Shown one piece after another: positions 1 to 11,402 of a stretch of 64,000 bases of DNA (positions are counted from its first letter, which is position 1; each line of letters opens with the position of its first letter). The stretch is from Chaetoderma sp. LZ-2023a. Taxonomy: Eukaryota > Mollusca > Caudofoveata > Chaetodermatida > Chaetodermatidae. The stretch lies in assembly GCA_034401795.1 (NCBI GenBank), contig CM067370.1, positions 66,895,188-66,959,187 on the forward strand, given 5' to 3'. Position numbers and translations under genes: made by a program. The notes beneath the pieces are model-generated. The model saw only the letters and a list, made by a program, of their open reading frames with translations, had not been told where the DNA came from and made no database searches.

Positions 1-505
1 TGGGACTAATTAGACGCACATGTAACTACATAGGTAAGGGCAACTTTAATCACCTCTTTAAATCCCTTGCCATGCCTCATATCGAATATGCAAATGTAGT
101 CTGGGCACCTTGCCTAAACAAACCATGTAAATGCAATCAAAAATGTTCAACGGTGTGCCACGAAACTTATCCCAGGTATGCATAACCTACCATACAACAA
201 GAGACTAAAAGAACTCAACTTACCAACTCTCACATTCACATGACTGCATGGTGATATGATTGAGTAATTTAAAATACTTCACTACAAATATGATCAACCT
301 CCATCAAAGCGTATCAACCTTTATCACAATAACAGTATTACAAGAGGTCATAGCCTAAAAATTCAGAAAATCAGAACTATGTTAAACATCAGACAGTTCT
401 CATTTCCATTATGCTGCACAGTCCAATTGAACAAACTACCTGAACACATTATCAATACACCATCTATTAACGCTTTTAAATCCAGATTAGACAAATGTAG
501 TGCGG
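1..505 (+). pseudogene. LINE reverse transcriptase 3' fragment (degenerate)
   Basis: This stretch is a decayed copy of the last part of a non-LTR retrotransposon ORF2. It aligns block by block with the intact LINE at 22200-22700. Both share the segment giving GLIRR-like residues, then an RPHIEYANVVWAP-like block, then the C-terminal blocks corresponding to SITRGHSLKI, NIRKFSFPLRCT and NKLPE. Both end at an AFKSRLDK-like segment, here near 480-505. Frameshifts and stops break the frame, so no product is expected. The left edge is cut by the window. The reading frame seen at 379-585 is only the last part of this relic plus unrelated sequence. The clade is probably CR1/L2-like, by resemblance only. 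Confidence 0.85.
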
Positions 506-945
506 ATCGGACGGACGGGTACGGACCGTCCCAGCTCAGCTGCGTACAGGACGACCGCACTGGGTACGTTCTAAGCACTGAGTAGGATAGTACGCATGCA
601 TAAAGCCATATGGGAGAGCTTTCTGTGAATTGTTTAAGTCCGTGAGATCACGTAGCGCGCATGTGTGCACGTCAGAGCTTCCCTGATAACACATGTCAGC
701 ATTTGGAGAGAATGCATACTAAAGTGTACCGGGGCTGGTGCATGTAATTTCTTTAAATTCCACTATTCTCGTCGTTCCTTAAACCTATCCGGACCGGAAT
801 GAGACGATGATTCTAAAACTATTTACCTTTTTAAAATCGGACCAGAAATGGCCGAGTTATCCTAATTTAGCTCGTTGAAATTATTTTCAAGATATTACAA
901 GGACGTTTTAAACACGTGTATGTGCTAAGTGGATGGGGAAGATGT
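506..945. other. unassigned sequence right of LINE fragment
   Basis: I see no convincing coding frame here. The segment right after the LINE relic is more GC-rich than its surroundings and starts with a short inverted repeat (GGTACGGACCGTCC region, about 518-532). Confidence 0.4.
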
Positions 946-1054
946 CTATCACGTGATAGCGTCCTCACCCTTCCTATCTGCACGCTGATTGGCTACAGAT
1001 CGCCCGCTGATTGGCTGGGTGTCCTCCCTATGACGTCACAAGTAGTATAAAAGG
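946..1054 (+). promoter_or_regulatory. RNA polymerase II promoter-like motif cluster
   Basis: Several classical promoter elements lie in order within 110 bp. They are a 14-bp perfect palindrome around an E-box (CTATCACGTGATAG, 946-959), two inverted CCAAT boxes (GATTGGCT near 987 and 1009), a consensus CRE (TGACGTCA, 1031-1038) and a TATA box (TATAAAAGG, 1046-1054). This spacing would place a start site near 1075-1085. I find no convincing coding exon just downstream. It could be the promoter of a retroelement LTR, of a non-coding transcript, or of a gene whose first exon is untranslated. Confidence 0.55.
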
Positions 1055-3785
1055 AGCGCAAAACCAAGAATCGAGACCACACTTCGACGAGAGAGAGCAA
1101 GTGGTAGGCTATGTGGCCAGAGCAGTGCAAGACATGGGCAACTGCTTACTGACTGTGGTTCCCCTATAACCCCAGCGATGCCTTTCAGGTTTCAGTTCTT
1201 AGTCTCTGGCTGGCAATCGAACATCCGCATCTAGTTTTTGTAAGCACTCAGATGGCCATCCAGGGGCAACTAATTGAATAGAAGAGTCTCTCACTTCCAA
1301 CACCTTAGAGGAACCTTCCTTCGGATGGACCTTGCGGCCCTGATGTAACTTCTTCAGTATGTAGAATGAGTGGTGAATCTTGGTGGACAACTCGTCAGAT
1401 CTGCCGAACCACGCTGAAAAGTGGTGATCAAACTTCTGTGTAGCATGTCGTGTGTTAATTAACTTTTAGGCCATGGCCTGGTGGGACTCTGCCTGGTATG
1501 CCACAAGAGCTATGTGGTGTACCATGTATGGTGTACCCAGGAATGTACATGCATTGTATAATTACAACTTTCTACTGTAGCCCTCTATGTTATGGGCAAC
1601 TTTCAAACTTCCGATACAGTATGGAATTTTCCAACATTCTGCTTAAAATTATTTGTATAAGCTATTCTGACTATCTAGTGGACATCCGCAACCATAATCA
1701 TTCTTTTTCACCATCGTTGAGAGTGAGCCGCATCAACAGTTCGCCTGCAGAAATTTCCCAGCAACTCCAGAATCGTGCCATCTCGCGTTCCGCATCTGTA
1801 ACACATCATCCAGGGTGACTTATGAACTTTTTCCGTACCGATGACTAATAGGTACCGACGGGTCACCTGAGACCACATTTTATAATTTATATCTTTAATA
1901 TATAAATTATCCTTATTTTTGTGCTTATGGCTAACAAGCACCGCAAGGTCCTATGACCTGATTCATTGTCAATACTGTGACAGTTAGTTTATATATATGG
2001 CAGCAACCATCCTAGTTACTTGTTTTGTTTATTTGATATGAAATACTAGAACCGCAGTACGCTAGGCTATACTATAGGGCAACAATAAATCTGCATCACT
2101 TTACCCCCAGCATCAATTTTACACTGAGGTGAACCTGACATGTGATCGACTAAATCTGGCTATTCTAGCTCGATAGGATGGGTTTAAAAGTACTTAGGGA
2201 CAACCGCTCCTTAGGAGTCATTTGTGTAAGCTTCTTTTCCAGATGTAGTAGATATGTAACACCGCACACCGGCTAGATTGTGTAAAATTGGCCAGTTACC
2301 TTAGGGCCTCCTATTAAATTGAGTGATTGTCTCTTTCTACGCTCCTACAGTCGCAAGGCTTATTAATTGTCTTGAACTCCCATCGCCATGTTGGCATGAT
2401 CCGGATACCAGTTAGCATAGATCACCCCCACCAAAGTAGGAAGCACTGCGAAAATATATTTATTTTAACCGGCCAGCAGTACATCTCTGGGCATCATGAA
2501 ACTTAAACCTAATGTTAGGCAAACGTTAGTTCCCAGAGCTGAATCTCATATGGTCCGCACCCGACACACCAGGTGACGGATAGGACACAGATCTCCATCA
2601 AACTCCGTACAGTGACTGTGTGCGGTCTTGGAACCCACCACACCCTCGCAGGAAGGTCACTAGAGATGAATATCTGCCTCTCACTCCCCGCCATAAACTT
2701 TTATGTGCTTTTCAAAGTACTTGTGTAATATTGACTTGTTGTCCTAGTAATGTTGTATATGGTTGCGGTGTGATATGTAACCGGATCATTATGTGATTCT
2801 GAAGCTGTCACTCTGTAACATGTCCACTCGCTGCCTTTCTGAGGGAGATGAGAAGGTGACCTTAGGGAAACCGAGCATCTTCACCAGTCAGGCTCATGTA
2901 CCAAAGATAGGTAGAAATTCCTGCCACTTGCGGCCAAAGCTTGGATATAAATCAAACAACTAACTGGTAGTTTAGGATTTAGCAGAAGGACCACATAAAT
3001 AAAAGCGGCAACCACCAATACAGTATCTTGGACTTACATAAGATGATGATGTTGAATTATACGGAAATCATTCACTCCATCTTCACGTAACATAGCATGC
3101 ATCACATTAATTATAATTTCACTAGGTTGACTCACACTACACTTAGCATAGGTTTGAACCAGAGGGTGGCCCTTTTTGCCAACTCTCTTCCTCCGCTTCG
3201 GCGTTGAAGGCATTTTACTGTGGCGGAGGACCATGCGAGGCACTTTCCTCTCGCAGCAATAATATGTTTGTCAAGGGTATAATGGTTTATATTAAACTAT
3301 ATAAGTGGCCTCGTTAGGACGCTCCCTTGCAGGGATACCTCACAGATATATAAGGATTGGTGAGGTACCTCAGACAAATCCACGTTAACAAAACACCAAC
3401 TTAGGGCTATGTACTGTATGTTTTCTCTCTCGTGCTAACAAATGAGTACCATTGTTTGTATAGTTTATTTTTAATTATCATGTCTAGGCCCTAAATTGAG
3501 CTATGGACCATCATACCAGTGACACAAATAGTTGAGATGAGACCGTGAGGTTCAATCTCGGCGGCAATGGTCGCACGGCCCCACTAGAACGTTATCGTTC
3601 CACCAGCTCTAGAAGTTGGATTTTGTCCTTTTCCGATAGTCCCAATATGGGATCTGTAACCCCGAGAACCACAGCTAACCAGCCCTCCCGCGCATCCTGT
3701 ACATGCGGTGCAATGGATCGGAGCAGCAGGACGGACCAGAGCATACCCACACGAGCTACACAAACTATGGAGTAAACCCCACTGC
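1055..3785. other. unassigned region
   Basis: No recognisable protein, RNA gene or element boundary. Weak open frames exist, including a - strand one at 3034-3243 beginning with a basic stretch (MPSTPKRRKRVGKKG from its internal Met). That frame contains a possible donor (GTGAGT near 3126-3131 on the - strand), but I do not recognise it. An AATAAA lies near 2083. The region could hide an LTR given the promoter-like cluster at its left edge, but no second LTR, primer-binding site or gag-pol frame is visible. Confidence 0.4.
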
Positions 3786-3915
3786 TATTCAACTTTGCAT
3801 CTGATCCACTCTTTCATCCCACCTTCTTTAAGGAATTAATAACAAATCGTGAATATGAATACAATAACAAATAACACTGAGGCTTATGCCTTGTAAAATG
3901 ATGATGATGATACAA
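3786..3915 (+). repeat. LINE/SINE 3' tail with (ATG)n
   Basis: The stretch ends in GGCTTATGCCTTGTAAAATG followed by ATG repeats. The same tail occurs near 42377-42405 and, in diverged form, at 19783-19825. This is the short-repeat 3' terminus typical of CR1/L2-group LINEs and of SINEs that borrow their tails. Confidence 0.6.
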
Positions 3916-4009
3916 AAGATACACCATATGAAGAGCGTCTTCATTGCAATCATCAAGCCTAGTGCAGTGATGATTACAATGATGATGGCATATATAACAT
4001 CGACCAAGA

Positions 4010-4345
4010 AGCTTTATTGCCCTCTGACACTAGGGACAGCACAAGAGGCCACAGCTACAAGCTCTACAAACAACGTTTTAACACAGATACAAGAAAAAGA
4101 TTCTTCACGATTAGAGTAACCAATTACTGGAATAGCCATCCTGACTCTGTGGTAACAACTCCTACAATCAACACATTCAAAGGAAGACTAGATCGCCATT
4201 ACAAAGGCAGGACTTATGTGATAGACTTCCTGATCATACTCGTCTGCACCCAACAAAAAATTCCAGCAGGTGCAAGACATACAAACAGAAGAAGATTGTG
4301 AAGACCTGTTACAGGCTGTTTAGTCTATCCATCAGAAGAGGACTA
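4010..4345 (+). pseudogene. LINE ORF2 C-terminus and 3' UTR fragment
   Basis: The frame at 4017-4301 reads DTRDSTRGHSYKLYKQRF, then RKRFFTIRVTNYWNSHPDSV, then NTFKGRLDRHYKG. This is the characteristic C-terminal block of CR1/L2-group reverse transcriptases (RGHSxKL ... RxxFFxxRVxxxWNxLPxxV ... FKxRLD). The catalytic domain is absent, so this is a 5'-truncated insertion. The 3' region closes with a short TGTAACTATGTAAC repeat near 4345. No function remains. Confidence 0.85.
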
Positions 4346-4879
4346 TGTAACTATGTAACTCATCATCATCATGCACATTGATGACTGTGGAGGCCTGCGA
4401 AAGCCTATTGTCGATCTCAACAGAACTTGGTTTATTTACATTGGCAAGGGATACGCATGCGCCTTGGTTTAACTTAGCCATTTTTGTGATTTGTTTTAAC
4501 TTTACATGTACATTTCTTATCATACTATGTACAGCAGTTTAAATATTCAAATGTTGCGTTTGCGTATTTACATGGTGTACATAATGTTGGACAATATGAG
4601 TTGGGTACATTTATTACATAATGTTTGGCATATAACTACAATTCATTCCACAATGAGGGATGTTATCCATCAGCTGCGGTGTGCGTCTATGGCTGAGTAC
4701 CTGGCTAGAGTCAGCTGCAGTGTGCCGCCTACTCCAACAGGGGTACCATCTGTTGAAATGATTTACCCGCTTGTTAGAGGATAACTATTAGATATTTGAC
4801 AACATCTTAATCTGGACGGAAACATGCTATTCAGCACCAGTAATTCTAAGGCACAGAACTGTTAATCAAATTATTCATC
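4346..4879. other. unassigned spacer
   Basis: AT-rich sequence with only spurious frames. No element termini were recognised. Confidence 0.4.
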
Positions 4880-5235
4880 AAACACATACATATGTTTCTT
4901 CTATACTTTGTCTATTCTATTTTTGAAGGCATTTAATGTTGGTGCTGTCACACCGTCTTCTGTTGAAGAATTCCAAGAGTTTACTACTCTATTTGAGAAT
5001 GCGTGTAATCGAAGACCAGTTATACAAGACTGTTTTGGTAATTTCAAGCTGTGCCCTCAGGTTGGTTGACTAGCTTCATGTTGAGGCCACAGAGAGTCAA
5101 CCTCGTATATGTGATGGAGGTATTTATAGGTTTCAATCATATCACCACGCTTACGTCTGTATTTTAGTGATGGTAACTTGAGGATTTTTATTCTCTCCTG
5201 ATACGTAAGGTTGTGTGGACCTAGAACAGTTATGG
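4880..5235 (-). pseudogene. LINE ORF2 C-terminal fragment
   Basis: Read on the - strand this gives LTYQERIKILKLPSLKYRRK, then RGDMIETYKYLH, then a VVNSWNSSTEDGVTAPT block and LNAFKNRID. These match the order of C-terminal RT blocks seen in the LINE at 20.3-22.8 kb (LRGDMIELYKIL ... WNKLPESV ... FKARLDK). It is probably the 3' continuation of the fragment at 5609-5803, with about 370 bp of unrelated sequence between them. Confidence 0.8.
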
Positions 5236-5608
5236 TAGCTTGCCATTGTACATTTTCACTAGTAGTACTATCTGTATCTGTATCTGTATCTGGAATTCCA
5301 GCCTCGATGAGCTCACTACTACAGCAGTAGGGTAAGGATCAATATCAATTTATTGTCACAAAGTTCAAAGACGTAATGCACAAGTCACACACAGACATAG
5401 GTTGACAACGTAGATACATGTAGAAGTGTGCAAAACTAATATTTGAGTGAAATAATCCATGCATAATGTTAATAAGGAGATGTATCGGCAATATTTGGAG
5501 CAGTACACGTGGATAGTTTTATCAGCTTTGTGAGCGTCAGATGCAGAGAATAGCAAAGAAAGCATGTGACCGTTGCTATTTCAAGTGAGTTTGTGGAGGA
5601 TAGTTTGT

Positions 5609-5803
5609 TCATTGGCTCAACAAGAATTCTTGTATGAGCAGGGGTCGGGTGATCTTTTCATACCCATTTGTTAGCTTGCTGATGAGATCTACATCATTTT
5701 TCTCCCGTTTCAGAAAGGGGCTCCAGACTGTGATTACATACTCCAGTAGATTCCTTACCATGTTCTTGAACAGTGAGGAATATCTTAGCGCAGTAATATC
5801 CAC
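5609..5803 (-). pseudogene. LINE RT fragment (thumb region)
   Basis: The - strand frame contains LFKNMVRNLLEYVITVWSPF followed by LKREKNDVDLISKL. This is the LYKxLVRPxLEYxxxVWSPxLKKDI block that follows the RT palm in CR1/L2-type LINEs. It runs into unrelated sequence at its 3' side (near 5640). The next expected block appears only at about 5215, which suggests a later insertion split one element. Confidence 0.7.
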
Positions 5804-5860
5804 TTTCTACTTGATACACCTCCAACAAAATACAGCTGGAGGAAAATAATCAAAGGAGCG

Positions 5861-6385
5861 ATGGAATTCTACTGGACAGAGGAGTTGACCACAAAAGCAA
5901 AATTGTATCCTTCACTGAGATTACCACACCATGGGGACTTTAAAATTGGCAAAGCTCATCCTGTACTAACCTCTTCCACCACAAGTGTCATTTATGTGAG
6001 ATCATTACCAGTACTCCCTAAGTTAATAACCAGAATGTATACCTTACAAGCGAAAAGAGCCATCTTTAACCACTATACGGTCAATCGTCAATGTCTGCTA
6101 TGCAACAGTGAACCTGAATCACAAGTTCATTTTCTAATGACATGCAATAGGCTACAGCAGATCAGGCAAGAATTCCTAACATTACTCCAGACAACGATAT
6201 GTCAGAACTGCAGACAAATACTGCATACAGCCAGTGGAAACAATGAAGACCTTAAATCCGTCATCCTCAACCCATATATCTCAGCACACACATGTACTTG
6301 CATTGCCGGCATAACACATAGAATCAGACAATACATTCAACTAGATTCAAGATTCAAGATTCAAGATTATTTATTTCATGCTTAA
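5861..6385 (+). pseudogene. retroelement-derived ORF with CxxC...HxxxxC zinc motif
   Basis: This frame is 174 codons long. It contains CLLCNSEPESQVHFLMTC (about residues 78-95), a Cx2C-x8-Hx4C zinc-binding motif of the kind found at the C-terminal end of many invertebrate LINE ORF2 proteins after the RT domain. The preceding MYTLQAKRAIFNHYTVN resembles the conserved segment in front of that motif. No RT core is present. The last codons run into a GATTCAA repeat belonging to another element, so the stop is not original. I read it as the 3' end of a truncated LINE. A domesticated host gene is possible but unsupported. Confidence 0.6.
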
Positions 6386-6480
6386 TATACAATATACAGA
6401 CATTACAATTGGGCAGTCCATCAAAGGCATAGCCTACGAGTCGATGGACCCCCTACACACAAAACAAAACATTACAATAT
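6340..6480 (-). repeat. 3' end of a - strand LINE/SINE with TTGAATC tail
   Basis: Three near-perfect GATTCAA units (6346-6365) lead into TTATTTATT and then an AAAGGCATAGCCTA block. The same arrangement recurs at 20089-20200 (GATTCAAGATTCAA, TATTTATT, then GAAGGCATTGCCTA). On the - strand both end in TTGAATC repeats, as expected for a LINE/SINE 3' tail. Confidence 0.6.
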
Positions 6481-7640
6481 CTAAGGTGATAGTTAATTAT
6501 ATAAACATCTGTGAGTAAACACAGAACACAGGACGGCATAACATCTATTTTTTTGGTACCATATTGTCATGATTGTTCTACATGTAGCGTTTTCTACATA
6601 TAAAGGGTATTTTAGATTGCAACTAGGATTTTTGATTGTAGATACAGGTTTTTTTATATACGGTACAGTCACAGTAGTATTTGGGGTGAGAAGTTGTTGG
6701 TAGGTGTGACTTAGATATTTTATAGTAGAGTGTCTGATTGATAAAATGGGGAGTATTAGATCAGAATCTGAAATAAATAAAGAGCATTGACACAGGATTG
6801 GGATAGATAGGATGGCTGGGATTGACTCATACTGGCAGGAATCACCCATTACAGGTACAGAGTAAATATGAGATCTGGCTGCTAGGTGAGAAAAAGGTTT
6901 AGATTTGACATTTTCAACACCTCTGCCCCGTTCACTTAATTCCCTTTATTTATGCAATGGCTGGATATGTTAGGACTAGCCAGCGTGAAAGCTGCTGCTG
7001 CTTAGGTTGAAGCAGGTGCATCCAGTCTACCCAATCCGAAAAGATTCAGCATTGACCAGCTCACATATCGTGTATTGAAATTTATTGCTAGTGCTATGTG
7101 GAGCCTCTCCACTACCCGACAACACGGGTTTTACCTATTAGATATGGGACTAATACCCTCAACCAGTTTGGTTAGGTTAAACACATTCAAGCCATTAATC
7201 CTTTCATGCTGCATTCCATGACTATCAGCTACAATACAAATATTCGTAATCTGTTTGATATACTGGGCTACCTTGATTAAAAAAACCTGTTTGTTCCAGT
7301 GGCGGAAGCAGTTCCTAGTCAAAGCAGCCCCAGCATTGGCAGATAAATACTATTTTATTAGGTCTTGAGGCTTATTTAGCTTTGCAGGGTTCAAAAGGTT
7401 AATCCGGCTCTTCGGCAGTTGCATTAAAGGTGATTAGGGTATTGTGCATTACTAGTTTTTGGTGTATTGTGCATGGTTATGGTGTGTCGGTTACCATAGA
7501 GGGTCTATCTGGTCAGCGGTGTCGGAAATTTCAAATGATAACAGATGGTTGTCTAGACTGCCAATTTGGTGTATTGGCAAAGCCAAGCTCTGTCCCTGTA
7601 GTTTATGGGTAGGTTAGTTTGTAACATGCAGATTGGATTC
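6481..7640. other. unassigned region
   Basis: A 118-codon - strand frame (6493-6849) has no recognisable motif. It may be 3' UTR of the element whose tail lies at 6340-6480. No other signal was seen. Confidence 0.35.
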
Positions 7641-7651
7641 ACCTGAGTTGA

Positions 7652-7868
<217 letters not shown>

Positions 7869-8423
7869 AATTGCTTTGTTATGTCAACTGATGTTCTTTA
7901 GTTAGGGTTGATTATCAGCGAGTCCTTACATTGACGAGTATGAATGTACTACACATCAGTATCCGCCAATTATGGACTCTGTGACAATTTTCTTGAAGGA
8001 TTTTCTATTTAGGATCTGTTCCCGTATCTTTGTGCTGGTGCTGTTGCATAATTTTGTGGGTGTTATTGTGATGCGTTGTGCTCCTGTTTCCGTTCTTGTG
8101 AATTTGGTATGTAGATTATGTTTATTTCTAGTATTGTGTCTATGGATGTCAGTGTTGAATGTAAAGTTGGAGGTTATGGTTTGTGGCAATGCATTGTGGT
8201 GAAAGTCTTTTACAATATTGTACCTCTGTAGTTTTCCGATATCTTTGAGTTTAAGTAATTTCGCTGTTTTGAATATATTCTGGCCCACTGCTGGTTTAGT
8301 AAAGAGTTTTATGTGGGAGATGAGGGAGGACAAGTGTGCAGTACAGAGATTTAACAGTGTATGTTGTCATGTATGGCTTTAGTCTTTGGATAACACCTAC
8401 GCCCCTGGCCACTTTTGCTATAA

Positions 8424-9275
8424 CTATTTCAATTTGTTTACTCCAAGAAATTTAGCAAATGGGGCTTCTACGATCTCCTTATTGTTAATGTAGATTTTTG
8501 GAATTCCACTTATTTTTATTTTCGTCATGTTTGTAAATAACATATAGTTAGTTTTATCGACATCTAGTGATAGTTTATTTATTGAGAACCAGTTTGTAAT
8601 TTCTTCCATTTCTTTATTTACATTTGCATATAACCTATCTATATTCTCATCGCAGCAAAAGGCATTGGTGTCATCAGCAAACAGTATTAGTGACAAGTGC
8701 TTACAGAGGTTTGGTAAATCATTCATATATAAAATGAACAGCAGGGGGCCAAGAATAGATCCCTGAGGAACACCACAAGTTAGTTTCCTGGTTTCAGAGC
8801 ATGTTGCAAATAAATTGTACGCATTGAGTTCTTTCACTTAGATAGCTCTGGAACCAATCTAGTGCACATCCTCTTATACCATAATAGGCAATTTATCTAA
8901 TAGGATTTTATGGTTAATTGTGTCAAAAGCCTTCGAGAGGCAAAAAAATGCCTATTATACATAGCCTTTTTCTAAGGATTCAATAATTTTTTCTGTCATT
9001 TCTACTATTGCAAGCATTGTTGAGTGTTTTTCATGGAATCCATATTGTGATTTATATAAAATTGATTTTTGATCCAAATAGTTTATCAGTCTATTATACA
9101 TTAAGCATTTTAAGAGTTTTGAGAAAAGTGGAAGTATGGAGACTGGTCTGTAATTTGAAAAGTTAGTAGAATCCTTGGCTTTGTATATTGGTGTAACGTG
9201 GGCTACTTTTAGTTTTGCTGGGAAGATACCTTGCACTAAGGATAGATTGCAGATGTGGCTGGGTGGAATAAGCAT
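8424..9275 (-). pseudogene. LINE-A copy 1 reverse transcriptase
   Basis: Two frames (8955-9275 and 8424-8837) together cover the fingers and palm: VAHVTPIYKAKDSTNFSNYR, SQYGFHEKHSTMLAIVEMTE, LTCGVPQGSILGPLLF and LILFADDTNAF. The catalytic FADD is preserved. About 115 bp between the frames, with shifts and stops, correspond to the block IFLDLSKVFDTINH seen intact in the other copy. The frame at 7956-8333 supplies the C-terminal domain (IDVHRHNTRN-like block). Inactive. Confidence 0.88.
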
Positions 9276-9909
9276 AACCTCTGCACAGGTTTTAAAGATA
9301 CGCCATTTACAGCCATCGACGCCGGCACTTTTTGCTGGGTTGAATGTGTTTAAAATGTTAAGAATTTCTTCTGTATAGGTAGGGTGGCTGAAGAAAGATG
9401 ACTGATATGAGGTTGTCAGTAAATTGCTGTTAAAAGTTGAATGAATTTTATTTGAAAGTTCTGGGCCTATAGTGACAAAATAATCATTAAATCCATTAAC
9501 AATTTCGAGTTTGTCTGTAATGAGCTTGTTATTGCAGAAAAATTGTGTTTGTTGCGCTATGTTTGTCTTATTTCGAAGTGATTTAATAATTTTCCATGTC
9601 TCTTTTATGTCGTTTTTTGACTGCTCAAATTTGTTATTGGAATATGTTTTCTTAGCCGTTTTTAGTATTTAATCTGGTTTATTTCGGTATTTTTTAATAG
9701 GATTTCGTTATGCTTTGTTTGACACTTGATGAACATTAAATATAGTTGATGTTTTTTATGGCAGGAAACTATAAGTACATTCGTGAGCCACGGCTTAGTA
9801 GGATTGTGCTTATACTGTTTCTTTTCTTTCATGGGGAAGCTGTGCTCAAATACGGTTGCACAGATATCATGGTATCTGGTGTAGGCATGTTCACAAGAAT
9901 GTATGTCTA

Positions 9910-10560
9910 TTATTGTACACCAGTCAACCTCTGACGTGGGTGATCTGAAATGTCAGCTACAAAAATTCCGACATGGGTTTTGTTAATGTTCTCATTAATG
10001 TTATTGCAGAATATGTTGTCAATGGCCGTGGCCATGGATTCGGTTAATCTAGATGGTGTGGTTATCGTCGGATAGTAGAAGTAGGTATTTAACAGGTTGA
10101 TGAAGTCTTTTGTTTGACAACAGTTATGTATTTTCAGATTAATATTGAAATCTCCCATGAGGTAGGCTGTCTTATTTTCAGCTTGAATTATATCTAGAAT
10201 TTTGCCTAATGATTTGATGAATTTGTTGCAGTCACTGCCAGTAGGCCTATAAATTGTACCAATGATTTTATTTTTACCTTGTTGTATTGGAATTTCGATG
10301 AATATTGTCTCAGTGTGTTCTTCGGTTATGGAGAGGCTTTCACGTTCAAGGTACTGAATGTTATCTTTTATGTACATGCCTACACCGCCACCACCATCCT
10401 TTTCAATCTTGTTAGTTCAGTGTTTTTCAATAAATGTATAATTGCTTTTGTTAGCAAGGGTAGTGGCTGAATGTATTTTTATCCATGTCTCCATAATTCC
10501 AATAATCCCCAAACTCATGTGCACTCATATCTAGGAAATTGTGTAACTTGTCATTATTCT
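9910..10560 (-). pseudogene. LINE-A copy 1 endonuclease domain
   Basis: The frame at 9910-10377 contains IEIPIQQGKNKIIGTIYRPT, YLMGDFNINL (the GDFN metal-binding block), AIDNIFCNN and VADISDHPRQ (the catalytic SDH block, followed by a frame break). The first strand of the domain lies just upstream in the frame ending at 10451. These are hallmarks of the APE-like endonuclease that nicks target DNA for target-primed reverse transcription. A frameshift near 10450 separates the halves. Confidence 0.85.
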
Positions 10561-10859
10561 TCAGTATTGATCGGGTGGTCACATGAATAAATGAGAAGGT
10601 AATGTTTTCTTTATTTTCTATTATGCTTTCATTAAATTTACTTAGTAGTGTGTAGTCACAGTTTTGTGATGGTATGTTTAAGTCATTTCTAGCATCGTTT
10701 GAGTTAATTTCACAATAGTTCTTAATATTTAGTTTAAATGGGTTTAGAATGAGGTCCTGGATGTGTTCTGTATAATTGTAATTTACATGTGGGTTGGTGA
10801 TTGCAAGTATGTAATCAGTGTCGTCTTTGATGTTGCTATATGGAAAGAATGATGTGTTG

Positions 10860-11020
10860 CAGCTTAGGCACCGCCACGGTTGCTCATCAGTCTCAAGCCG
10901 TACGTAGTCAAATGAGTTTAGTTCAGAACCTCTCAGGTGAACCCACTTCTTACACAAGTCACATAATAATGCCTTCTGGTTAATTTTAACAAATATTTTA
11001 CAAGTAGAGCAGAGGAATTT
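10860..11020 (-). pseudogene. PHD-like zinc finger of LINE-A
   Basis: The - strand reads FLCSTCKIF, then ALLCDLCKKWVHLRG, then PWRCLSC. This gives the Cys4-His-Cys3 order of a PHD finger (CxxC ... CxxC-x2-WxH ... CxxC). PHD fingers occur at the N-terminus of ORF2 or in ORF1 of some CR1-group LINEs and may guide chromatin choice. The finger reads straight into the frame at 10451-10957, which continues to the endonuclease start (FSFIHVTTRSILKNNDKLH). The second copy of this family lacks this part. Confidence 0.75.
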
Positions 11021-11099
11021 AGTGGATATCTAATTCATGATATGAGAACCAAAATCCTTAAACAACTGATGTAGTGAATGTGCGGAAGAATACATTTGT

Positions 11100-11402
11100 A
11101 GGGTTCACTATGTATTTTCGTTCAGAATTTTTGGGCATTTGTAACACTATATATTTTTGGAAAGCATTTTATATGCCAATTTCAAAAACCAATGTTTGCA
11201 TTTGCATAAATGTCTTCATGGCGGCCATCTTGAATTTTCAAATAGCCGCCATCTAAATCCTTCGAAATCCAATATATCTGCAACCATGTACCCTAAATTC
11301 ACAATTTTGATGTCTATATCTAGGTTTTCTGGGTCAACGAATGCATTGGTAACATTTATAATAAACTTCAAGTGCCAGAAATAATGTTTTGGTTGATAAT
11401 TC
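11100..11402 (+). repeat. left TIR of Academ-like element
   Basis: This arm is inverted-complementary to 16798-17110. Shared blocks include CGTTCAGAATTTTTGGG (outer part), CCAATGTTTGCATTTGC, CATGGCGGCCATCTTGAA and TGCATTGGTAACATTTATAA. It includes a 35-bp imperfect palindrome at 11218-11252. Confidence 0.93.

Larger units (their letters stand above)
7950..11030 (-). mobile_element. LINE-A copy 1: PHD-endonuclease-RT non-LTR retrotransposon, decayed
   Basis: A nearly complete ORF2 can be followed on the - strand from about 11020 down to 7956, with several frameshifts. In order it has a PHD-like zinc finger, an apurinic-type endonuclease, a linker, the RT fingers (NYRPVSILPLFSKLL), the RT palm (GVPQGSILGPLLFILYMNDL then LILFADDTNAF) and a C-terminal domain ending in a HNTRNKHNLH block. 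The 357-codon RT frame at 29800-30873 is the same family. The clade is within the Jockey/CR1 superfamily (Daphne/Crack/CR1-like), judged from motif style only. Confidence 0.9.

Noticed and set aside
1055..2160. Solo LTR suggested by TATA box and AATAAA
   Set aside because: No matching second LTR, no clear TG...CA ends or target duplication; kept only as a promoter-like cluster.
3545..3792. Overlapping 66-76-residue frames on both strands
   Set aside because: No motif, no splice context and no homology recognised.
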